Below, one piece after another: positions 1 to 12,035 of a stretch of DNA of 64,000 nt (positions are counted from its first letter, which is position 1; every line of letters begins with the position of its first letter). Below the pieces are notes generated by a model. It saw only the letters and a program-made list of their open reading frames with translations. It did not search any database and was not told the DNA's origin. The position numbers and the translations under genes are program-made. The DNA comes from Pegea sp. RAD2-039 (lineage: Eukaryota > Chordata > Thaliacea > Salpida > Salpidae), in NCBI GenBank assembly GCA_034620365.1, contig JAQGEQ010000020.1, positions 496,001-560,000 on the forward strand. Direction: 5' to 3'.

Positions 1-132
1 TCTTTCCACTTAAAAAGCGTTTCAAGTTTTGATACGATTAGGATGAGAGCAGACTTTTAGAAAGACAAATATTTTAAGAGAATTGTTCAGAGCTTGAAAT
101 TATTAAAGAATGAATGTAAGGATGGCTCTTTA

Positions 133-366
133 TTAATCATGCAGTTCCAGTAAGAGGAAGATGTTAATGTTTTTTAAGTTAGCTCTATAGAAGTTAGGAG
201 AGACCATATCACAATTGAGGGCATTTATCGATGTATTATAAACTAAACTTAAAAATAACAACAAAGTAGCTGAATTAACTGAACATAATTGCAGTTTGCT
301 ATATCCTGGGGTGTTACAGAAAAAACATCTAAAGTTCCTGGCAGAAATGTCAGCTTGTGATCCCAT
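133..366 (-). repeat. Dispersed repeat / coding relic with a second copy near 42.9 kb
   Basis: An open stretch of 77 codons on the minus strand. Its core, around 185-235, is repeated in diverged form at about 42,850-42,945. The minus-strand peptides match across the two places: NALNCDMVSPNF here and NAFNGDMAYSNF there. The peptide-level match suggests an old protein-coding repeat, most likely a transposable element. I do not recognise the family and see no complete element. Confidence 0.3.
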
Positions 367-479
367 AGTTGAGATGATGTTAGAGGAGACTGCTCTTAGT
401 GTTGTTTATTGAAGAAATTTGATTAAATTGTTCAGTTTGAATTTTCAAAGTTTTTTGGGTCAAATCAGCATATGAGAGC

Positions 480-1642
480 TACTGAGCTTGAATCTCATCT
501 ATCAGTTCTTCTTTAAAGATCTTTTTAACTAAGTCTTTAGTTTCCGAATGTATCTTGGCTAAACAGAACAACTTTCACTTGGTTTAATGAACATTTTACA
601 ATCGTTACACAAATGTGTGAGAAGACCAAAAGAGACTTTTTGGCTTTACTTACACAGAAACTTCTTTTATCATGCATCATTTGAAATGACTCCATGCTTC
701 ACAGTACATATACTGTATTCCTGATAATTTCTTATCATTGATGTACACCACAAGTGGTATCTTTCTTTAATGGGTACATAGCAACAGAGACAGTAAAAAG
801 ACAAAAAAAGTAACATTTAAATGCATATCAGTTTTATTCAACAGAATATAACTTTAACTACTAGAACAAGTTATGTTCTACTCACGTTTTGTGTCTAGTT
901 AAGCTTCTGAGGACTCACAAGCCAGTATTATCTATGTTTTGAGCTAGATGTTAGTAATTATGAGTTCCAAACTAACTTAAAAACGTGTAAAATTTCCAAT
1001 GGTTTCGGACAAGATAAAAACCAACATCACAGAAATAAGAGATTTTTTTAAAGATGAGTATATTGTCAAGCATGACACTACAGTTAATGCCAAGAAAAAG
1101 TTGCCGAAAGCAAATGATTTAAGAGGAAGATCTTATGACAACTATCACCACCTGTTTGATCTAATTTCATTCAAATAAAGTGGGCACTACTATTGCTGGA
1201 ATCAAGCGAGTCCTGTGTCTTCCTGTTAATATTCATAACACTTATAAAGAACTTGCTTTTATTGATCCAAATTTTACTGGTAAATGCGTTCAATCAACCC
1301 AATCAATTTGGATTTTTGCTTCAATTGACATTTCAACTAATAAGTCAAAGCAGCAAAAGCATCAGTTTTTCACCGGTAATAAACACAAAAGATCTTTGAG
1401 TAATTTATAAAAAAGTTCAACAAACGCGCTTTTATCAAGTTGTTCCTCATTCGCTTGTATTGTACTGAAACACAACACAAAATTCAAGATAACGAAAAGA
1501 ACTAATAAAGACAATTTGATTTCAGTAGTCGTTTAAGTTCTTCAAAGACAAACAATATACAAGTTGATGTTGATAAAAGAGCGGTTAAAATACTAAAACA
1601 ATTTAACGAATATGAAATAAAATGTTTTGTGCCACAAATAAT
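480..1642 (+). pseudogene. Decayed protein-coding relic, unidentified
   Basis: Several coding-looking stretches lie on the plus strand in different frames, broken by stops and frameshifts. About 540-690 contains WLNRTTFTWFNEHF. About 968-1178 is an open run of 70 codons without a start Met, containing KDEYIVKHDTTVNAKKKLPK. About 1180-1410 is open for 76 codons. About 1410-1640 contains NNIQVDVDKRAVKILKQFNE. The balanced amino-acid composition, unlike the AT-rich background, argues that these were once coding. The relic ends against the 3' end of TMEM209 on the other strand. It could be a dead transposable element or a dead host gene; I do not recognise the family. Confidence 0.35.
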
Positions 1643-4445
1643 TTAAGAATCAAATATATGAAGCATGTTGAGCCCTCTCCGATCCAGACTTAAAGGTCTG
1701 TAAAGAATAGAAGATGATTAGAGTTTGAAAATGATCCGAGCAAAGTCTCACCCTAACATCGAGTCATACTCAGTTTTGACAATATGCAAAAAGAGAACCA
1801 CAGCGTGAAAAAAGTTGTGTCGGCCCTGTGCAGGAAGGATTAAAGATCAGAGATGTTAAGGATGGGGAAAGACTTACTGCAGGAGGGTCATATAACTTTG
1901 ATTTGTAGACGACTTGATAATGAGGAGGGTTTTGTTTGCTTCGTTGGATGTAGAGGTTAGAATCAAAAGTTTTTTGCTCTTTTGAAGTATCTTTGTAGTA
2001 ACAAGACGAAAAACTTTTTCCGTTCGGATAGCTGTAAATAGAAGAATGATAAAGAGTCATGTTTACTGAGGTTGATCTGAAGCTAACCGAGGATTTAACG
2101 GGATGTGAAGATCTATGAAGATACAAAGAGTGTGCATCACAAGATCACAATCATTAGGAAGATCTTCTTCGGATTCTCGCGTTTTTGGATTTGCTTGTTT
2201 GTTCCATTTAAAAGCACTCATGTAACCAGTTGCTAGCGCTGATGAAAACACAAATTTCACACTGACAAGTCTATAGTAGTAACGAGGTCACTTTTCACAC
2301 GCTCCACAAGGTACTCCTGATTAGTTGACATCTCAAGATAAAACAACATCCACGTAAGAGCGGGAACCCGTTGTAGATACTTGGTCTGCACCAATTTAAG
2401 CGTTGACAGAGAGGTTTTTCCGACCTATATCTAGATGTAAGAGGCTGGTGGTAAAAGTGAAGTTGATATGAACCTTAACATCCACGCATCCAACTTCTTG
2501 GAGTGTCTGGTTGATGTTGGTTATTTCAGAAACAAAATATCTGAGAACAATAGTAGATAGATACTCTCGAAGACTTGCAATGTAGCTCTTCAAGTCATCG
2601 TATGTTACATCGCATTGCTTCCAGTACTACAATCGAGAATTATTTTGATGATTATTTGGAGATGAAAGATGTTACCTCCTCAACTGCTTGTCTTGCTGAG
2701 TCATCTTTGTTTTCTTTGGTTCTCATTGGTGATTTTGGTGATAGAGTTGAAAGCTAGATGAAAAATAATTGAAAATTGTTTCAAATAAAGTCAATTAGAA
2801 ATGAAAATAGTTTACTTGGTAGATATTTTCTGCTAAATCATTACTGTAATCATGTAAATTCACATTCCAAGCCATATTATGAGATTTTTCATCTAAATCA
2901 TCAAATTGAAAAATGTTCGATTATAAAATAATATAAATGTTAAAATGAAATCAGGTCAATGATTCACAACCAATTTAATCACCAACTACATCACTTATAC
3001 ATATGTGGATTCAATATGGATACTAGAATATATAAGATTGAGAAATTTCCAAATTAAAACAAATGAATCTTACATGCGTTCAGTTTTGAGTGCTCTTTCT
3101 CATAATTTTCTAGATAAGATTCCAACTTTCCTGTCTCAGTCATACAATCCTCTGGTGGGACTGAAATAAAAATCTTTTAAATCTTCATCTTCGGCATGAT
3201 TTTGCTTACGTGGAGAGTTGGTGTAAGATTTTCTGTGACGTACAAAAGGACTCCCGCTTGATGAGTTAAGAAAGCTTCCATCAAATGAACCATTAATAGG
3301 ACTTGTCTGATAAGTTAGGAAAAATAATCATAAATGATATTTAAAAAATGAGATGAATTACTCGAAGAAACTTGGAATGATTCATTATAGAAGAGTTGAA
3401 ATTAGAGAGATTTGGACTTGGAGATGTTACTGATGTATGAAATGAAGAATTCGAGTTTGGAGATAAGTACCTGTTAAATATGAAGCAGAAAATTCAAACA
3501 AATTTCATAAAATTATTCAAAAAAGTGAAAATAAATAAAGTTGCTGATTACAAATCAAATATTAGGTTACTTTAAAGGAGACTTTTCTTCACGACGAGAA
3601 TTGTTGCAGAATGTATTTTTAACATGCTTCAAATCAGTTAGCTCAAAACTGCTTATCATATTACCAGCAGATGAATTGAGCTGATTTTTACAAGCAGAAA
3701 TATGCTGTTGGTAAGCTTTGTCTGTACAAAATAAAACTAATTCAATTAGCTTTTAATGTAAGATTTCTAAATTTAAAAGTTTTCTAAATTCTATTCTAAA
3801 AACAGTAAATTTTATTTGAGTTGATAAAACTTCCAGATTTTTTAATCAAATCGTTTTAATCTACCATTAGCTTTCAATCCCATTAACTTTCGCTGAATTG
3901 GCGACATCATAATGTGAGGCTGTTTAAAACTTCTTTTGACCACTTTGGTAAAATCAATTACAGAGAAAACTAAAGAAGCAAATCCAAAATAAATTATTAA
4001 TGAATTCAGAAATGTGTATCTTTCAAGAATTTCTACTGCTACTAGCCAATGTAAACGACTGTAATAAATAATAAAAAAAATCATTATAAACATAATAAAT
4101 ATATTAAATAAACGAAAATGACTAATTTATAAAACATTTTTCAATATGTTAAACAAAATAAAAGTCAAAATACAAAATTATATAAAAATCTTTCCAATTC
4201 AGAAAAAAATATATAACTTAAAAACTTTTAATAATATAAACTGATATTTAGGGATATTTAAAAACGATTAAAAATTTGAATTTATAAACAACTTACCTTT
4301 CTAAGAAACAACATATTGAAAATGAGAGGAGTAGAATACCCCATGTGAATCTAAATCTGGTGTCAGTATAATTTGAAACAATGGTACTTGCTTCTTGTAC
4401 TACAGGACTATTTTTAGCCGCTTGAAGTATGGTTCGTGACGACAT
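1643..4445 (-). CDS. TMEM209: Transmembrane protein 209 (TMEM209), 14 exons, complete
   Basis: TMEM209 is a two-pass nuclear-envelope/ER membrane protein reported to interact with nucleoporins. Minus-strand exons: 4297-4445, 3865-4058, 3571-3721, 3362-3470, 3210-3306, 3074-3160, 2816-2892, 2676-2753, 2474-2626, 2292-2424, 2088-2238, 1878-2031, 1752-1825, 1643-1697. All junctions are GT-AG, phases fit, and the product is 553 residues against 561 in human. Two hydrophobic segments lie near residues 35-50 (TWGILLLSFSICCF) and 67-87. A Ser/Asn-rich linker follows. The conserved C-terminal half is clear: TNQEYLVERVK, GYMSAFKWN, KQNPPHYQVVYKSKLY, HNFFHAVVLFLHIVKTE and the ending LNMLHIFDS, each aligning with human TMEM209. 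Start choice: first Met before the first membrane segment. Identity is from the family pattern and is strong. Confidence 0.93.
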
Positions 4446-5732
4446 AGTGTTTTCAAACTACAACATAATTTTTCTTACTAAAGTAATAACAAGTAATACT
4501 AAGTTTCTATAAAGTTGGAATTTGTGAAATTATAATCTGTTAGTTCAAAGATAACCTTCAAACTTGCATAAAACTTTAAGTCTAAAAAGTTGAGTTACTT
4601 CAAAACTTAAATCATATATAATTACTATCTAAAAAATGGGCAAAACTATTTTAAATAAAATTACAAAATGTAATTTAACTTTCAAAATTGTAATATTATA
4701 TTTAAACTTTTTTTAGAGATTAAATTATATAAAATAAGATTTATATTACAATATGAAATTTCAGTTGTATAACTTAAAATAAATAATTGTTGTTTTATGG
4801 CTTATATGAAGTTTACACAATATAGTTTAAATTAATTAAGCATAAATAATAAGAAAATTTTAAAGAAATAAAATTTATATTTATATAAAAATGAATAAAA
4901 CATTCATTTCCAAAGATATATTTAAACAAAGACTACTAGACTACTAGATAAATATAAAAACATGTTTCTTTAAAACTGAATTTACTTATAAATCAACAAT
5001 TATTCAAAATAATATAATCTAGAAACTTAAAACAATAATGAGATATGCAACAAAATTTTAAAATGATGAAAATTTAGGTAAAGTCTTACAACTAAATTAT
5101 TAGAAAGTGAGTCAAAAAAATCATTTTAGCAAAAAATCATATAAATCTATCTTAAATTTAAGTAGTGAAATAAATCTATTTAATGTTTTATTTGACAAAC
5201 TGTTTCATATATCAAAAAAAAGCTGCAAGCATGAAAGCTGGCGGGATTGCTGTATTTCAAGTACAGATAAAATGGATTTAGATTTGAATAAAATTAACAT
5301 TCAAAAAGTGATCAAGAACAAAAAATAAAACTTAAAATATTTTCAAAAAGCTGAACATCAAAGCTTAAAGAATAGTTTTAGAAAAATATCAATAATTAAA
5401 ACAGCTAAAATATTTAAGAAACTATATAAGCAATCATATCTTTGTATATTTAAATTTATCCAGAATAATGGGTATCAGTTGAAATTAAAACTCTAAATTA
5501 AAAAACTCTAATTTCGTTCATTTTAAACATTAAATCAAATCAAACCTTAAAAACCTAGTTTGTTCATTCATCAGCGAAATTTATTAAGTTGGTTAAATAT
5601 GAAACTTGAAAGTATCTTTTGGTAAGAGAAATACTTGGATAACCTCATTAAACGATTGAAACATTTTAAAGTATTTTAGATAATTTAATATTATTTAAAT
5701 TTGCAATTATAAGTGTTGACAAGAGATTTGAT
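4446..5732. other. Intergenic, AT-rich, 5' side of TMEM209
   Basis: No convincing gene. One plus-strand open run of 73 codons at 5107-5328 (containing ILNLSSEINLFNVLFDK) has no recognisable family and no supporting neighbours. The TMEM209 promoter presumably lies just above 4445, but I see no clear core element. Confidence 0.4.
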
Positions 5733-7569
5733 TCAATTGTGGTGACGATTACCATTTCTAGCCACATCAAGAGCTTTAGCATTCAAATACTGAAGAATTT
5801 TATTTATTTATTTATTGCAATAAATGCGAAGGAGGGTGCCTGAAGAGAGCATCTCTAGCTAACATACATTCTCACAAATAACATATATTAAGTCAAAAAT
5901 ATAGAAAGCAAAAGATGTAACACATGGCATTTCGGTAGCCCTCAAAGTATATAACAGTGAACAATTACATTTAATTATAGTAATATTAAAAAAAAAAATT
6001 ACAGTTTAGATATAGCAGTGTTGGCAATGTTATAACGGTTCAATTGGAATTGCTGCAAGATAAAATCATGTAAAGCGCACACACACTGTGAGAACAATTT
6101 CAATTTCTTAAAAATCATTAATTACTACTATTTAAGAGCTGAAGACCTACCCATGATGGCTTTGACTTTTTTATACGCTTTTGTCGCATCTGATTATTTG
6201 ATTAAATTTGACAAACTAAAACCGATTTAATATTTTTTTCTCTTAAAAGAAGCGAGAAAGGGATAAAAAAACTGAAGCAATCGATGAATCTAAGAAGTTC
6301 ATGGGGAAGGTTACTGAAATATATCATTGACAAAAGAATTCATCGTTAACTCATTGAAGCTTCAGCATCAGCTTGCTTAAGATCTTTATAAATCTAAAAA
6401 CTTTCCACAATGTAACTTGCTTCACTTCGTTTGTTCAACTTTTTTACAGCTTTCTTTTAATGACGCCATATAAAACTATATTTTTATACTTATAATTTCA
6501 TTATTACTGATTAATTCATAATTTATTGAATTAAAATTAAACTTAAAATTAGACAATAAAATCCTATATTATACTTTTGGTTTAGTCCAATATGAAAGAC
6601 TAACAGTTTTTAAAGAAAATTTATTTTTTTAAAGTAAAAACATTTTTCTTTAAACTGAGCTATCTTTTAAAACTAGTCCTAAAATAACTAACCGCTTGAT
6701 GGTGCGATTTAAAAATTTCGCCTGTTAGTTAAGATCAGCACACTAAGTTTTGAAACATACAATCAATATAAGCAGGTAATATACTGAAGAATTATGGCTT
6801 TTTTTGTTCCGTTAAAGCTATGATTTGTAGAATATACTAAAAAAGTGTTTGTATATAAAATACTGATCATAATGAAAGGAGATTCATAACTCTAATTAAT
6901 CTACAAAGTTACAAATTTAAGTACATAAAAATATGTTCAAGTTAATATTCATGAGTAAAACCATATTTTTCGGTTTTATTATTTTCTTATTGTGCATGCA
7001 ATTTGTTAGGAGAAATGAAATTTGTCCTTAGGGTAAGTCTAAAAAATATTTTGATTAAAATAAAACATGGTTCGATTTTATCTAAACGTTACAGAGGTTA
7101 ACCAACTAGAATCATAAAAAAATCAATAGAATAAGAGATATGCAGTATAAGATCTTTTATTTGATAGAAATAAGTTAAAAATTTCATAAAAACTTAATAT
7201 CAGTAAAGATATTAAAATTTATACTACTACCTAAGTGGATATGTGTTGTTACATGTCTTTTATATAAGAGTTAATTTTCTTTATTGTTGTTAGTGATCAT
7301 TAAACAATAAGTTTCAACAAATATATTGGTTGTTGTCAAACTATTTCCTCTGTAGTGAAATCAAACCAAATGTTTTTGAAATACCAAAGATGATATTATT
7401 TAAACAGAAGGAATTCCGACCTAATTTTATTCTAACAACTTCAATAGTTACAATTTAATCATTATATTTTTTGCAAAATAGAAATTAAAAACCTGACAAC
7501 TACCTTTTGCTTCAGATTTGTTGGCTTTTCATACAGCAAAGGTTTCCAAAAACTAGTTACTGAATCCAT
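5733..7569 (-). CDS. Possible tiny three-exon gene, divergent from the left HAL gene
   Basis: Three exon-like pieces on the minus strand, each bounded by good splice signals and all in phase 0: 7504-7569 (ATG, MDSVTSFWKPLLYEKP..., donor GTAGTT), 6151-6189 (MRQKRIKKSKPSW, donor GTAGGT) and 5733-5789 (YLNAKALDVARNGNRHHN then TGA). Joined, they would give 53 residues. A LINE tail sits inside the last intron, directly upstream of the last acceptor. The first exon lies inside the inverted duplication and has a twin at 23,404-23,469; the other two exons are outside it. I do not recognise the product. The linkage of the three pieces is inference; the first exon alone is the best supported. Confidence 0.3.
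5798..6045 (-). mobile_element. CR1/jockey-like LINE, 3'-end fragment
   Basis: Begins, read on the plus strand, with tandem TTTA units (the complement of a TAAA-repeat tail), followed by the family's 3' sequence containing GCGAAGGAGGGTGCCTGAAG. The same 3' sequence occurs at 29,158-29,432 (+) and 63,652-64,000 (-). It is 5'-truncated at about 250 bases, as usual for target-primed LINE insertions. No open reading frame survives. Confidence 0.8.
6250..6330 (+). other. Exon-like segment, orphan
   Basis: A strong acceptor (TTTTTTCTCTTAAAAG) is followed by 26 sense codons, KKRERDKKTEAIDESKKFMG..., then TGA. It looks like a terminal exon of a plus-strand gene, but I found no upstream exon to join it to. 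It may be a relic or chance. Confidence 0.2.
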
Positions 7570-8949
7570 AGTCTATATGAGGATAAATTGATTAAAGATA
7601 TAAGAGGATATTTACCAATGTGATAATCAGTTTAAGTTCTGATCGCATATAAACATTTTCTATTATTGAAGAATTTGTGGTTTTTGAGAAATTGTGATAC
7701 AAATAATATTACTTTTCGGAAGGAAATGACATCTGGTCTTAAATTATTTGTTTAATCTTTAAAAAAAAAAATTTAAATCGAATTTATCAAACCGTTTCAC
7801 ATTTAGGATATATAATCTTTCATCAATAAAACTTCCGAAGAATACAGAAATAAACGTAAAACTCCAAAAAACCATGTTTTAGTCCATAACCTTATTCAAA
7901 CAGGAAAGTTGTTACACCTACACAAACAGCCAATCACTTGCTTGTAATCTTTACCTCTGCTGCAATAACAATCAACATATTTCTAGTTTACTTTATTTAT
8001 TCAACACTTTAACTAGTGGTCAGTTAACATAATTTTTTACAAAAGCAACAAGGACCCCTTTTCAAATAGAATATAATCATATGAAAACTGAACATTTTCT
8101 ACAAGAATTTAGAAACAATTCATGTTTCGTTTCTATAGCTTTATTTATCGCTTTTGAAAGTGATTTTAAAATATAATTCAATTAAAATTGCTTTAATCAA
8201 ACCGTTTTTTTAATTACTTTTAGTTTGAATTTATGTTTAAATAATATTTACTACAAGTGTAAATTGTTTAAAAAGATGTAAATAGAATGAGTTGCTAAAA
8301 GAGGAAACACAATAAAGAAATAACTCATGAAGTCATATAGTAATCTCAAACGTCATGCATTGACGAATGTTTTTGGTTAAAAGTCATTACATGAAAAGTG
8401 TAACTTGCAATAAACTAAGTAAACAAACTTGAAAAAAAGAGAAGTTAACAAATTCTATGAAATAATTGAAAAAACAGAAATATATGAAGAATAGGTTTTA
8501 TCAATTACTAAATAGTTTAATCAAGTAACATGATCGCTTAAAAAAGTTTTTTTTTATTTGTAATTGTAATGTGTTCAAAAACGCTGAATCATTAATTAGC
8601 TACACCAAAAGATGTTCAACGGTAGAAAAGCCGCAACACGCAAGTAATCTATTCATTGTAATATTTAAATTTAATGATTGCGCTCAGAGGAAATGTAACT
8701 GCTAGTATGTTTTTTGAAGTAGACAAGTTTTGAAGCAGGTTAGATTAATGATTAAAATCACAAACTATGATTTTTAGTATGTGAAGTTGACTTAGACAGG
8801 GTTTATTGCATAGCATTATGACCAGCAGTAAACTTTGATCAATAGACCACACCTAAATGTCTAATGCAATAAGCCAATCAAATTACAGATAGACAAGTTG
8901 AGCTGTTAAGAAAAAGTTTCAAATAGCTTGAGGTGAAGTTCAGAAAAGT

Positions 8950-8959
8950 TATAAAATAG
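8950..8959 (+). promoter_or_regulatory. Candidate TATA box of the left HAL gene
   Basis: TATAAAATAG lies about 105 bases before the HAL start codon and is unchanged in the right arm (22,135-22,144). In an AT-rich genome the motif could be chance; its conservation is weak support because the flanking sequence is also conserved. Confidence 0.3.
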
Positions 8960-9064
8960 ATTGAAACAATAAATTCAGTTTATAGTTTTAACCTCATTTG
9001 TTATAAGGTTTTGTTTAATTCTAATTGGTCTTTTTTAAAGCAAATTTTATGATATATCAGTAAA

Positions 9065-12035
9065 ATGCATATTTATGTTGGAAGAAATGAAAGCTGGGTA
9101 AAAGTTGATTGTGATTCTTTAAATTCAGTTGAAGAAATTATTCAAAAAGCTGACAACTTACTCTCAGGAGATAATTCATCATCTACCAATCAAGTTAGTT
9201 GTCAAATTACAAGGTAGTATGATGAAATCATGAAAATTTTATTTGAAAAGTTTCTGTTGATGGCAAATGATGGAAGTTTATATCAATCAAGTGATAAAAT
9301 TATCAATGTATTGAAAGATAAACAATTTGTCAAACTAGGTTTGTTGTCAATTTTTTTTCTAAATTATCTTTTATGTATTTCTACTTATTCTGAGCAGTTG
9401 TTGTCAATGATGACTCAAAAACGAAGAACCTATGTAACGCGCTGGAGGCCATCGAAAAGGTTTAATAGATTAAATATATCTTCTAATTTTATTTATAAAT
9501 TTGTACATTATAAGTTTTGAAATTTAAAAAATGAAAATTCAATAGATTCAAGCAACAGTGGTTAATATGCTGTTTGTATAAATATGTAATTTATTTCATA
9601 ATTTTAAATGAACAAACCATTTACTACTTTAAATTCTTAATAAGAAATAAGAACAAAAACAAAACTATTTAAAATCAGTATTGAAATGATCTTTTTTGTA
9701 CAAGCTTTAGAAACAGCTTTATAAAACTTATCTTAATTAGTAAAGTTATCTTTAATAAATTAGTCTTCAACTGAAGTAGTCACAAAATTAAAGCCAAGGC
9801 ATTTTATATATTTTGAAAACACTGTTCTTCAACAAGCTTGAATCATCATCACACAAAAATGACCTCATTTTGTTAACCTTTTCTCAGAAAACGATGATAT
9901 TAGATGGTAGTAGTATGACAACTGAAAAGCTGTGGAAACTATCAACTGGAGATTACAAAATCAAAGTAAGAAATCTTCAAGTCTTCACTTTATCATCATC
10001 ATTTTCTTGGTAAGGTTTCATCTGAAGCTTTCGACAAAGTGAAACAGTCTCGAAAGGTTGTGGACGACATAGTCAGCGAAAACCGCGGTTTTTATTCCTA
10101 AACCCTTCATTTGAGTTTTCTTTTGATCCAAAAGTTTTTTAGTCGTATACGGAGTCACAACTGGGTTCGGGAAGTTTGCAAACGTCGTTATCTCCCATGA
10201 TGAGCTTGAAATCCTCCAAAGAAAACTAATTGACTCGCACAGTGCCGGAGTTGGAGACCCCTTAAGTATTGAGAGGACTCGAATGATGTTTGCTCTTCGT
10301 ATAAATGTCCTCTGCAAAGGGTTCAGCGGAATCTCAACCTCAAACCTTAATATCCTCATTCAAGCTTTCAATGGTATGTTTTAACGAGACTATGACGTCA
10401 AAACAATCATGTCTGGTCACAGCGTCCTGCTTGCCATGGATACCTGAAAAGGGGACAGTTGGTGCCAGTGGTGACCTTGCACCCTTGTCCCATTTGGCAT
10501 ATGGATTATTGGGCAACGGAAAGATGTGGTCCCCATCCAGTGGCTGGTCCGATGCTGGTCTTGTTCTTGAAGCTCATGATATCCAGCCCTTGAAGTTAGG
10601 TCCAAAAGAAGGTTAGACGTTTTTATCGCGGTGGTTGATGACGTATGCAATGACGTTACCTAGGAATTGCAATGATCAATGGAACACAATTCATATGTGC
10701 TCTTGGAAGCGAGGCTGTTGAGAGAGCAGAACATCTCGCGCTTCAAGCTGACGTGGTTGCTGCTCTGACAGTTGAAGCGCTAAGCGGGATAAGTCGTGCG
10801 TTTGACGAGGACATCCATAAGGCTCGTCCTCATCCGGGTCAGCAAGAAGTTGCTGAAAGACTTCGAATACTGCTTCAGTACAAAGGCGACCAATCAGAAA
10901 TCACTGGTAACTACATCATCGTCTACTTTCGATGTATCTCATTGGTTGTTTGTAGAAAGTCACAAGGACAGTTCGAGAGTTCAGGACGCTTACACACTTC
11001 GATGCTGTCCACAAGTTCATGGAATCGCTCATGATACAATCAAATTTGCGAAACGTGTCCTGAATGTGGAGTTGAATAGTGCTACCGACAACCCGGTTCG
11101 CTCCAACATTCAGTTTTTGCTGTTTTTTCATCTTTACTTTTTAGATGGTTTTATGTGATCGTCAAGAAACCATTTCTGGCGGGAATTTTCATGGTGAGTA
11201 TCCAGCTAAAGTGTTGGATTATTTGGCAATTGGTCTTCATGAAATTGGTTCAATGAGTGAGCGACGAATTGAACGTCTTAACAATCCAGGTTTAAAACAA
11301 CAAATCATCTGAATTAAATCAAATTTGTTTAAACTTTTTTCAGCCTTAAGTCAATTTCCTGCTTTTTTGGTCAAAGTGGGAGGCTTAAACTGTGGATATA
11401 TGATTCCTCACTGCACTGCGGCCGCATTGGTTGCTGAAAATAAGTGCCTTTGTTCACCTGCTTCAACTGATTCTATTTCAACAAGTGCTGGTCAAGAGGA
11501 CCACGTGTCGATGGGTGGTTATGCTGCTAGAAAGGTAACTGTTTATTTTGTATCTGAAATGAATTTCAACAACTTCTAATTTTGTTTATTTAATTCTGTT
11601 TAATTATTGAAATGCTTTTCTAGGCTCTGAAAATTGTAGATAACATGGAGTACATAATCGCAATTGAGTTATTGTGCGCTTGTCAAGCAATTGATCTTCA
11701 TCGCCCTCTAAGAAGTACTAAGGCGTTAGAAGCAGTTTACAAAACTGTGAGAGATTTAGTGCCGTAAGTGAAGCAAAAGTATTTAGTTTATTTTCTAGTC
11801 AACTTGAACAACATCACCGTAAATTTCCTCATCATGTTTTGAAGTCTAGATGATAAATCCTCAACTTTATGTTTTGAAAATTCTTTTCATTAATTGATCT
11901 AATATTTGCAGATATTATGATACGGACCGTCCCCATTACATAGATATCGAAATCGTGGCAAAATTATTGCATCAAAATAAGATTTGGGAAGCAGTTAAAA
12001 GCTTCATCAATGAGCCTGTTAAGGTCACCAATTAG
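9065..12035 (+). CDS. HAL: Histidine ammonia-lyase, left copy, 13 exons, catalytic residues intact
   Basis: Removes ammonia from L-histidine to give trans-urocanate, the first step of histidine breakdown, in the cytosol as a homotetramer. Exons: 9065-9193, 9251-9338, 9398-9459, 9888-9965, 10015-10087, 10143-10373, 10423-10611, 10664-10906, 10956-11095, 11145-11289, 11344-11534, 11624-11763, 11912-12035. Phases fit throughout; 610 residues (human 657). Visible: YGVTTGFG (Tyr146), [10 protein letters not shown] (His176, the HutH His83 equivalent), [11 protein letters not shown] with the MIO-forming Ala235-Ser236-Gly237, [44 protein letters not shown]. Nine of twelve introns are 60 bases or less. 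One oddity is MIPHCTAAA where the family and the right copy have AHC. Exon 1 must end at 9193, because reading on to the nearby GT at 9214 meets a TAG. Confidence 0.97.

Noticed and set aside
9214..9250. Donor at 9214 as the end of HAL exon 1
   Set aside because: An in-frame TAG follows and the 37-base intron would break the frame; the donor at 9194 gives a 57-base intron, keeps phase and fits the HAL alignment.
10417..10650. Antisense open frame over the HAL MIO region (and its twin at 20,445-20,678)
   Set aside because: It is the shadow of the strongly supported HAL exon on the other strand.
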